Below, piece after piece: positions 1-6,426 of a stretch of 64,000 nt of DNA. The stretch comes from JACVRN01 sp036389255 (GTDB lineage Bacteria; Acidobacteriota; Blastocatellia; Pyrinomonadales; Pyrinomonadaceae): positions 1 through 64,000 of the forward strand of contig DASVQI010000027.1 of the NCBI GenBank assembly GCA_036389255.1, written 5' to 3'. Made by a program: the position numbers and the translations under genes. The notes beneath the pieces are model-generated. The model was not told the origin of the DNA, searched no databases, and saw only the letters and a list, made by a program, of their open reading frames with translations. Each line of letters opens with the position of its first letter. Within the stretch, counting starts at the first letter, position 1.

Positions 1-100
1 GAGGCAGCTTGGACTCATTAGATTGAGCAATGGCCATATGATAAAAGCCGAGCAGAAGAATGGCGGCCAATATCCACAATAGGAATGACTTCTGATTCAT
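1..100 (-). CDS. Secreted protein, N-terminal fragment (cut by window edge)
   Basis: An ATG at 100 on the minus strand has a strong GGAGGAG ribosome-binding site a few bases upstream. It opens a frame that runs off the left edge. The visible 33 residues are a classic signal peptide: basic MNQK start, a hydrophobic core of about 15 residues, then an Ala-containing cleavage region and a polar SNESK stretch. Function cannot be judged from this piece. It begins just past the attC site at 123-229, so it is probably the next gene of the same cassette array. Confidence 0.6.
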   Translation of the reverse strand, partial: MNQKSFLLWILAAILLLGFYHMAIAQSNESKLP

Positions 101-122
101 GCTACTCCTCCAAACATGAAGC

Positions 123-229
123 GTCTAACGCCCGAATTAACGCGGCGGCGCAAACTCACACAAGCCGCAAGGGAATAATTGATGATGAAAGCCATTCAAT
201 CGCCGCTCGCGTTGAATGAGTTGTTAGGC
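123..229 (-). mobile_element. attC integron recombination site (left array)
   Basis: The outer cores are GTCTAAC (123-129) and GTTAGGC (223-229), fitting the attC consensus RYYYAAC and GTTRRRY. Inside them the inner arms CGCCCGAATTAACGCGGC and GCTCGCGTTGAATGAG can pair. Read on the minus strand it has the usual form: GCCTAAC followed by AACTCATTCAA, then TTAATTCGGGC before GTTAGAC. It sits 15 bp after the stop of the 245-844 gene, as expected for a cassette. Confidence 0.85.
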
Positions 230-244
230 GTAAACCGATGCCAC

Positions 245-844
245 TCATCCTTGATTCTTTTCGGGTGATGGTACGATTTTCCATGAGATTGTAACTTCGT
301 CCCCTGACTTCAGCGCCTCTACGCGGAACATAACATATAAATCTCGGTCATTATCCTTTGTATGTAATAGATACATGTGGCTAACCACTGGTTTGACCAT
401 CGTATCTTCAGGCCACGTTCTAAAGCTTCTGCCATTACCAAAATCACTCCTTCTCCCTCCAGTATATGGCTCTGGATTAACATGAAGCACTGGAACGTCA
501 AAAACCTCCGCCCAATTCAACGCCCCCATATCTATTATCTTACTACGCGAGCCATGAGCTATCGGCACATCAATCCAATCATTATCTCCATTATAGGAAT
601 ACCCGCCATACCGTACATCGTAAACATTTCTTGTTGGGGGCGAAGTAGAATCGCCTCGAACTCCAAGTTGGAAGTTGAAGTTAGCTTTGGTGAAATCCTT
701 ATGAGCAATTTGAGATAGCAGTGTGGCCATCTGCGGCTCGGCGTTGCGATAACTGAATCGGTTGGCTTTAACAGTCAACTGAAAACTACAAATCAGAAGC
801 GCTAGCAAAAGACCCAGAATCCGCCAAGCAGGTTTAGTATTCAT
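245..844 (-). CDS. Cassette gene: secreted hypothetical protein, 199 aa
   Basis: I do not recognise a family. ATG at 844 is chosen because GGAGG lies 5 nt upstream; an in-frame codon 12 nt further out has no such site. The protein begins with a signal peptide or anchor (residues 1-27, hydrophobic run LGLLLALLICSF). A soluble part of about 170 residues follows, rich in Arg, Asp, Tyr and Trp and lacking Cys pairs. It ends with a beta-rich stretch (YVMFRVEALKSGDEVTISWK) that looks like an Ig-like or jelly-roll strand pattern, which is only an impression. The attC site lies directly downstream, so this is an integron cassette gene. Confidence 0.7.
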   Translation of the reverse strand: MNTKPAWRILGLLLALLICSFQLTVKANRFSYRNAEPQMATLLSQIAHKDFTKANFNFQLGVRGDSTSPPTRNVYDVRYGGYSYNGDNDWIDVPIAHGSRSKIIDMGALNWAEVFDVPVLHVNPEPYTGGRRSDFGNGRSFRTWPEDTMVKPVVSHMYLLHTKDNDRDLYVMFRVEALKSGDEVTISWKIVPSPEKNQG

Positions 845-866
845 ATCAACCTCCATTCAATTTTGC

Positions 867-873
867 GCCTAAC
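867..873 (-). mobile_element. Lone attC core (R' type) at the cassette boundary
   Basis: GCCTAAC on the plus strand (GTTAGGC on the minus strand) lies 23 bp upstream of the 245-844 start, where the preceding attC or an attI core should be. The expected partner core about 100 bp to the right is not seen, so the site is truncated, rearranged or an attI-like end. No integrase gene is in the window. Confidence 0.4.
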
Positions 874-905
874 GCTAATTAGGCGTACTAATAGCCACCG
901 GTAAA

Positions 906-1065
906 GACGCCCATTTGGGCGCATAATCTTTTATTACAGACTAATTTCCACCTTCTTTTACGCCCATTTGGGCGTCTAATTCTGTAACATCTGCTGATTT
1001 CTTAGGAAAATAATCTATGTTACAGAATTAGACTGCTCTATTCTTCTGAATTAGACGCCCATTAG
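906..1065. repeat. Cluster of inverted repeats around TAGACGCCCA
   Basis: Two copies of CGCCCATTTGGGCG (908-921 and 961-974) are themselves palindromes. A perfect 17-bp inverted pair, GTCTAATTCTGTAACAT at 974-990 and its complement at 1017-1033, encloses 26 nt. A further GAATTAGACGCCCATTAG lies near 1048-1065. The gene-free stretch 877-1280 holds these repeats and otherwise only AT-rich sequence. The 60-bp 974-1033 unit resembles an attC in size but has GTCTAAT/ATTAGAC ends, not the consensus. Confidence 0.6.
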
Positions 1066-1280
1066 AACTATTCAATTTCGTTTGTCTCTATAGCCTTTGC
1101 ATGGCTTATATCGAACCAATAGTAACGTGTTAGGGCTTAATTCTTTGTGTGCCAGTTGTGTGCCAACTCAGCCAAACTGGCCTTACTAGGCCATACTCAG
1201 CAATAATAGCAAAGTACGGAAAAGCAATAAAACATTACTCTTCCGCACATCAGCTAAACTCAAATGAAAAGCAAGTTTAA

Positions 1281-1324
1281 GACTTTTAACCAGTGGGTCG
1301 CAGGTTCGAGTCCTGCTCGGCTCA
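1281..1324 (+). pseudogene. 3' fragment of tRNA-Lys (TTT), probable attachment site
   Basis: From the anticodon loop (CTTTTAA, anticodon TTT) to the discriminator base the sequence is a good tRNA-Lys 3' half. It has a variable region, a perfect T arm (GCAGG/CCTGC around TTCGAGT) and an acceptor 3' strand ending CGGCTCA. The 5' half is missing: upstream bases do not form a D arm or the matching TGAGCCG strand. Such 3'-end copies are the usual footprint of integration by a tyrosine recombinase at a tRNA gene. A weak hairpin that may be the original tRNA terminator follows at 1344-1364. By that logic the inserted island lies to the left and the intact tRNA beyond the window. Confidence 0.75.
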
Positions 1325-1343
1325 TCTTAGTTTCAATAAGTTA

Positions 1344-1364
1344 AGGGCAGCCTGTGGGCTGCCT
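1344..1364 (+). terminator. Hairpin after tRNA-Lys fragment
   Basis: GGCAGCC and GGCTGCC pair around a TGTG loop, 20 nt after the tRNA fragment. The following bases (TATAACTCT) are only weakly T-rich, so this may be a terminator or a processing hairpin. From here to 1645 I see no gene. Confidence 0.4.
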
Positions 1365-1645
1365 ATAACTCTCCGGGTAGACAGTTGATAAACTTTTCTT
1401 GAGTTTTCCTATCCTTTGTTTACTCAGTAACCTCAATACTCTTAAATATTCTGATCCCGATGTATTGGCCTGCCAGCAAATGCTGTAAGCAGCTATATTA
1501 CTGTTGTTAGAACCGGCGCGAAGAAGAAAAAGCCAATACAGGAACTGCCTTGCGTGTGGTGCGCGCTTTACAAAGGTTCAGTCGTCACTGTTCTTTGCGA
1601 CATGGGCCAGCGCTATCTACAGGAGGATTTCCGGGAAGTGTAGAG

Positions 1646-2080
1646 ATGATCTATCTCAAGCCAGAGCACCTACGTCAGATGCGTGAGCACGGCGAGCGCG
1701 ATTACCCGTTCGAGTGCTGCGGCCTATTGGTTGGCAGATTCCTGGCGCATGGCGCGAAAGAGGTCGTGGAGGTCTATCCTATCTTGAACGCGCGCGAAGA
1801 GGAGGCCAAGCGCAATCGCTTTCTGATTTTTCCCGAGGAGGTGATGAAGGTCGAGCTCTACGCGCGCGAGCGCCGCATGGACGTCGTAGGCGGTTACCAC
1901 TCGCACCCGGATCACCAGGCCGTACCTTCCGCGCATGACATGGAGCACGCATGGCCGACCTACTCTTATGTTATCGTCTCCGTGCGCGCGGGGCGGGCGT
2001 ACGACATCCTCTCGTGGGAGATGGAGGCAGACCGTTCCAGATTTCGTCAAGAGCAGGTTGGTGAAAGCAGCAATTTGTGA
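1646..2080 (+). CDS. JAMM/MPN+ metallopeptidase (M67 family), 144 aa
   Basis: A zinc isopeptidase-type protein. The JAMM signature is complete: Glu23 in the FECCGLLVG strand, then HSHPDHQAVPSAHD with His85, His87, Ser95 and Asp98. Length is normal for bacterial Mec/RadC-unrelated JAMM proteins, which cut after the C-terminal Gly-Gly of ubiquitin-like sulfur carriers. The ATG at 1646 is preferred because the conserved fold starts there; an upstream extension of 32 codons is not domain-like. The next gene, 24 nt downstream, encodes a ubiquitin-like carrier fused to its E1, so the pair almost certainly works together. It may mature or recycle that carrier. Confidence 0.85.
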   Translation: MIYLKPEHLRQMREHGERDYPFECCGLLVGRFLAHGAKEVVEVYPILNAREEEAKRNRFLIFPEEVMKVELYARERRMDVVGGYHSHPDHQAVPSAHDMEHAWPTYSYVIVSVRAGRAYDILSWEMEADRSRFRQEQVGESSNL

Positions 2081-2104
2081 GAGAAAATTTGCAGGAGTGC
2101 TGAA

Positions 2105-3580
2105 ATGACTGTGACAGTTTACATTCCAACAGCGCTGCGGCAATTAGCCGGTGGCCGTTCAGAGTTGCAGGTTGAGGCCATGACGGTGGGCGAGGCTCTG
2201 GAACGAGTGACGAATGAGCACCGGGAGTTGCGTCGGCATCTATACAACGACGAAAGCTCTTTACGCAGCTTCGTCAACGTTTACGTTAATGACGAAGATA
2301 TACGACATTTGTCGCGGCTCGAGACGCCGGTGAAAGACGGCGACACGGTGACGATTGTACCTTCGATTGCTGGCGGCGCAGGGGCGACCGAAGAAACGAT
2401 ACGGGAGCAACCGCAGCCTTCGCTCTCCAACGAAGAGATTGCGCGCTATAGCCGCCATCTCATCATGCCGGAGGTTGGCATGGAGGGGCAGCGCCGCCTG
2501 AAAGCCGCGAGCGTGTTGATAATCGGCACCGGAGGACTGGGAGCGCCGTTAGGCATGTATCTGGCAGCCGCTGGCGTCGGACGCCTGGGGCTTGTAGACT
2601 TCGACGTGGTTGACGCCTCCAACTTGCAGCGCCAGATTGTTCACGGCACACGCGATGTCGGGCGATCCAAAATAGAGTCGGCGCGCGACCGTCTCTCGGA
2701 CATCAATCCGCACGTCACGCTGGAGACGCACGAGACGCGTTTGACGAGCGAGAACGCGCTTGAGCTATTTAGCTCCTACGACATTATCGTTGACGGCACG
2801 GACAATTTCCCGACCCGCTATCTGGTGAATGATGCGTGCGTACTCTCAGGCAAGCCGAACGTCTATGGCTCAATCTTTCGCTTCGAGGGTCAGGCGAGCG
2901 TCTTCTGGGCCGAGCGCGGGGCGTGCTATCGCTGCCTTTATCCGGAGCCGCCGCCGCCGGGCCTTGTGCCCTCCTGCGCCGAAGCGGGAGTGTTGGGCGT
3001 GCTGCCCGGAATAGTCGGCGCAATCCAAGCGAACGAAACTATCAAGCTGATTCTCAGCGACGGCGAGCCTTTGATAAATCGTCTGCTCCTGTTCGATGCA
3101 TGGAAGATGCGCTTCCGCGAACTGAAGTTAAAGCGCGACCCACAGTGCCCCGTCTGTGGAGAGAACCCGACCATTCGGGAGTTGATTGACTACGAAGAGT
3201 TCTGCGGCCTCAAACCGCAGCCGGAAGCCGCCGCGACGGCTCAAACACGGCAGCGACAACTCCCAGAGATTTCGGCCACAGAGCTCAAGGAGCGACTGGA
3301 TGGGGGCGACTCACTTCAGATTATAGATGTGCGCGAACCTGCCGAGTACGAGATAGCTCGTCTGCCCGAATCCCGTTTGATCCCGCTTAAAGAGATAGTC
3401 CACCGGATGGGCGAGATTGACCCCGCGCGCGAGACTGTCGTGCACTGTAAAGGTGGCGTTCGCAGCCTCAAAGCTATCGCCGCGCTCCGTGAAGCAGGCT
3501 TTCAAGGCAAACTGCTGAACCTCACGGGCGGCATCGCCGCATGGTCTGATGAAGTTGACCCCGGCGTGCCCAAGTACTGA
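2105..3580 (+). CDS. Ubiquitin-like sulfur carrier-E1 (MoeB/ThiF)-rhodanese fusion, 491 aa
   Basis: Three domains are visible. Residues 1-92 are a MoaD/ThiS/CysO-like fold ending in SIAGG (Gly90-Gly91). Residues 108-360 are an E1 adenylyltransferase with the ATP loop GTGGLG (141-146), zinc Cys274/277 and Cys348/351, and the SCAEAGVLG region carrying Cys291. Residues 388-491 are a rhodanese with active-site loop HCKGGVRS (Cys448). The chain can therefore load sulfur from a donor, adenylate a carrier C-terminus and make a thiocarboxylate. Unusually the carrier is fused upstream of its own E1, so its Gly-Gly is internal and would need cutting; the JAMM peptidase next door is the obvious candidate. 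It ends 30 bp from the convergent YcaO gene. It could serve cysteine, thiamin or molybdopterin synthesis, or the adjacent RiPP cluster. Confidence 0.9.
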   Translation: MTVTVYIPTALRQLAGGRSELQVEAMTVGEALERVTNEHRELRRHLYNDESSLRSFVNVYVNDEDIRHLSRLETPVKDGDTVTIVPSIAGGAGATEETIREQPQPSLSNEEIARYSRHLIMPEVGMEGQRRLKAASVLIIGTGGLGAPLGMYLAAAGVGRLGLVDFDVVDASNLQRQIVHGTRDVGRSKIESARDRLSDINPHVTLETHETRLTSENALELFSSYDIIVDGTDNFPTRYLVNDACVLSGKPNVYGSIFRFEGQASVFWAERGACYRCLYPEPPPPGLVPSCAEAGVLGVLPGIVGAIQANETIKLILSDGEPLINRLLLFDAWKMRFRELKLKRDPQCPVCGENPTIRELIDYEEFCGLKPQPEAAATAQTRQRQLPEISATELKERLDGGDSLQIIDVREPAEYEIARLPESRLIPLKEIVHRMGEIDPARETVVHCKGGVRSLKAIAALREAGFQGKLLNLTGGIAAWSDEVDPGVPKY

Positions 3581-3610
3581 TTGTGGTTGTGATGTTATGA
3601 AGCAGAAGCT

Positions 3611-4768
3611 CTACTGAAACAGGGATGCAATCATTTTCATTCCGGGGATGACGACCTTCGTGACTGAGATGTCGGGGACAAGCCCGCTCATGTCAACGCG
3701 AAAGGCATGTTCGTATCCCGCTTCTGAGAGTGACCGCAAAACATATTGATAATCTTCAAACAGGCTCTCTCCGACTGTTTCATTCAAGGTTTGCCAGGGA
3801 GTCATGGCCTCTATCGCGTCGAAGAAGCGATAGACGCTCTCATGAGTATGCTGATAAGTCTCTGTTTTCAAATCCTGGCGCGAGCCATGTATGAAGGTTA
3901 AGCGCGACTGCGCCGCCTCCGTGATGGCGCGCGTAGCGGCTACTGAGAGGCTCAGGTGTGACCCGTAGCCGATGTTGACGAGCGAGGAATTGCCAAACGA
4001 TTTTTTATCTATAAAGACGGCCATAAAAGTATGCACGGGGATGGGGCTTCTGACCCAGATTAGCAAAAGTTTGATTTCGGCCTCTCGCAACATGTGGTTC
4101 AAGGCGCTGACAGGCCCATCGGATACAGTCCGCAGATCAATGAAACGGCAGGTCTGTGGGGATAAGTACAACTGGCCGTCAACATTGAGGCCCGAAACGG
4201 CGTCCCGTTCAACGACTTCATAAATGGCGTGCAGGGTGGCTTCGACAAGGTGATTACCGCTTGCCAGCCCGTTGCTTGAGAAAGTGCAAAGACGTGGATT
4301 ACAGACGTAAGCCATAGAGGCCGGAACCCAGACCTCCTGATTCATCAAGAGGTCTTCTGCTACTATCCAGTCGGTGGAAAAATCATCTGAAAAGTAGTTC
4401 TCCCTCTTGTAATCAGGAAGAATGGAGGGCGCTATCACAGGCCGCCCCTCGCGCTCTAGGGATGACCTGCTTTGGCGTCTAAACTCGACTGCCGGATGGT
4501 CTGCGTGGAACAGTTCGATTGCCTCCATCAGCGCCGAAACTTTAGCGTCCGTGACGGTCAACCCTTTTCCATTAGCCACCTGAAGGTCACGGCTGCACGG
4601 CCTGATGGCGCAATAGACCGGAATCCCCAAGCGATCCAGGCCGCTCACGTCCGCGCAACGTGTGACGCCCATGCTAGCAAGATGGGGCTGAATCCTAGCG
4701 AGCGTCTCTGCCGGCGCAACCGTGCGGTGAGTGCCCAAGGTATAATTCTTAAAAAGCTCTTCTTTCAT
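3611..4768 (-). CDS. YcaO-domain protein (peptide backbone cyclodehydratase/thioamidase), 385 aa
   Basis: YcaO enzymes use ATP to activate peptide amides, making azolines or, with TfuA, thioamides. The three ATP/Mg-binding blocks are present: SALMEAIE (Glu82, Glu85), LVEATLHAIYEVVERDA (Glu176, Glu184, Glu187), and AATRAITEAAQSRL (Glu284, Gln287, Arg289). The C-terminus lacks the Pro-rich PxPxP tail of azoline-forming YcaOs, which fits a TfuA-partnered enzyme. Its ATG overlaps the TfuA stop codon as ATGA, so the two are translationally coupled. It is the last gene of the operon that starts with the radical SAM gene. Family assignment is firm; the thioamide product is inferred. Confidence 0.93.
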   Translation of the reverse strand: MKEELFKNYTLGTHRTVAPAETLARIQPHLASMGVTRCADVSGLDRLGIPVYCAIRPCSRDLQVANGKGLTVTDAKVSALMEAIELFHADHPAVEFRRQSRSSLEREGRPVIAPSILPDYKRENYFSDDFSTDWIVAEDLLMNQEVWVPASMAYVCNPRLCTFSSNGLASGNHLVEATLHAIYEVVERDAVSGLNVDGQLYLSPQTCRFIDLRTVSDGPVSALNHMLREAEIKLLLIWVRSPIPVHTFMAVFIDKKSFGNSSLVNIGYGSHLSLSVAATRAITEAAQSRLTFIHGSRQDLKTETYQHTHESVYRFFDAIEAMTPWQTLNETVGESLFEDYQYVLRSLSEAGYEHAFRVDMSGLVPDISVTKVVIPGMKMIASLFQ

Positions 4769-6426
4769 TCTGTCACTTGCAGGCTTGCGAGGATTCGGGC
4801 GGCGACGCCTGTGATTTGCAGTTCTTGTACAAGCTCCAGTCCGAAGATCCAGTCAAAACCAAAGTAAGCAGGCCCCTTTTTGATAATCCAATCAACCAAA
4901 GAGCGCTCTCTTAATAACCTGCGAGCTTCCGGCGTGCGCTCCGGGGCTAGCATGTTCCTCTCATGCTGCCTTTCTTCCCATTCCTCTATGTAACTGTCGG
5001 AAAGCTCTTGCGGGCAAGAGATTCCGCTCTTTGTTGCCCAATCCAGAATGAGCAGTCTCTCGGACAAAGCCAACTCCAGGCGCACACGTTCCGGCATTGG
5101 CTCACCCCCCTTCTCGTCTGTAAGAGAACAGGTTTCGTCTTCCCCCTCCGGTGCGAAGCCGCAATCAATAGAGGGGTGAATAAAAGTCTCTGCGTTATGC
5201 TCATGCACAGCTACTGTCTCGTCTATCGTAGCCGATTCGGCTATGACTTCAGTTGCCTGTCCCGATGCCTTCTGGTGAGCGAACCAAAGGGCCATCTCCA
5301 TAGGTGCGAGGCCGGAGCTTTCCGCTCCCTCTTCTCCGCCAAAGTACTGCGGCGCATGCGCGACGAGATGTCTGATGAATCTACGCCTTTCACGAAGCTC
5401 TTTGAATGCTCCGGGCGTCAGGCCGTTTGCTCTTAACCAACGGTCTCTAAAAGCTGGCAACTCTTCCGTCTTCGTGCGGCCTGGCTCGATATTTGAAAGA
5501 TGGTCTGCTGTAACCCCTTTCTGCCTGGCCCACTCCAAAATGAAATAACGTTTTGACAAGATAGTCCACAGATAGCCTTTGAGCGGCGTCTCCTTCTGTG
5601 CCGCTATGAGGAGCTCTTCTCCTGTGACCGCTCTTTGCAAGCCATGGAAGCCCGTGAGGAGTAGGCGGTCAAATTTCTGCCTGCTGGAAGTGGGTACGCT
5701 AAAAATGCGAATGCTAGTGCGCCTTAATTCGTCCCTTTCATTGGCGCAGCGCTGTAGAGCGGCTATGGCGTCAAGCCTTTTAAGGTCAACGCTTCTGGTT
5801 GCAAAGTATTGCTTTAAGTTTTTCGCCTCTTTCTCAGGCCATGATTTTACTATCTGACTATGTAGAAGCTCATGGAAAGAGCGGTTCGGATAATAGAGGC
5901 TCTTAGCGTAATTTGCTAATTGCTGTGCCTGTTCGTCCGTGATGCATCCGTCTTCGACTGCCCTTAATAACGTATAACGAATGTTGACGAGTGGCGTGGA
6001 GAGAGCCGGGTACCCGAAATCCTCCGGGCCGTGTAAAAGGGCCACTTCATCATCACCCTCTATACGGCCATCCCTGTACCATTCGAATATAGTGCCAAGA
6101 CCTTTCATCCCCAAGGTGTGCAACTCTGCGGCCCTCAACGCTCCCATGCTGGATGCGCCTATGACTAGGATGCCTTCGGCCATGGCATCGAGCAGTTCGC
6201 GCTGCCAGACCGACGGCGTGTTGTGAAAGAGGCCGTCGAGCAGGACGATGGTTTCGACCCCACTGGCTATGATTTTATAAACATCCCCTTTACGCGCGGG
6301 TGAATAATAATCAGCATCAAGGATTCGGCGCGCTTCCTCCAGATTGAGCGAGGGGCCTAGAAAGACAGCTACGGGTTTACTTGCGTTTGTCAGAGGGGAC
6401 ATGGTTTTAGTAAGCGGGGCTTTCAA
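4765..6426 (-). CDS. TfuA-like protein with duplicated C-terminal domain, 553 aa
   Basis: Residues 18-200 match the TfuA core: VFLGPSLN, the LLDGLFHN strand, and GASSMGALRAAEL followed by the GMKGLGTIFEWYRDG helix. TfuA partners YcaO in backbone thioamidation and is reported to release sulfide from thiocarboxylated ThiS. The protein is long. A helical unit at 288-363 (YFILEWARQKG to RRRFIRHLVAHAPQYFGG) recurs at 453-523 (LLILDWATKSG to RSLVDWIIKKGPAYFG), separated by an acidic linker. The start is a TTG overlapping the radical SAM stop; an ATG at 6402 is the alternative but has no ribosome-binding site. The stop overlaps the YcaO start. Confidence 0.9.
   Translation of the reverse strand: MKAPLTKTMSPLTNASKPVAVFLGPSLNLEEARRILDADYYSPARKGDVYKIIASGVETIVLLDGLFHNTPSVWQRELLDAMAEGILVIGASSMGALRAAELHTLGMKGLGTIFEWYRDGRIEGDDEVALLHGPEDFGYPALSTPLVNIRYTLLRAVEDGCITDEQAQQLANYAKSLYYPNRSFHELLHSQIVKSWPEKEAKNLKQYFATRSVDLKRLDAIAALQRCANERDELRRTSIRIFSVPTSSRQKFDRLLLTGFHGLQRAVTGEELLIAAQKETPLKGYLWTILSKRYFILEWARQKGVTADHLSNIEPGRTKTEELPAFRDRWLRANGLTPGAFKELRERRRFIRHLVAHAPQYFGGEEGAESSGLAPMEMALWFAHQKASGQATEVIAESATIDETVAVHEHNAETFIHPSIDCGFAPEGEDETCSLTDEKGGEPMPERVRLELALSERLLILDWATKSGISCPQELSDSYIEEWEERQHERNMLAPERTPEARRLLRERSLVDWIIKKGPAYFGFDWIFGLELVQELQITGVAARILASLQVTE

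Noticed and set aside
974..1033. 60-bp inverted repeat considered as an attC
   Set aside because: Ends are GTCTAAT/ATTAGAC instead of the consensus and the arms pair without the unpaired bases seen in true attC sites.
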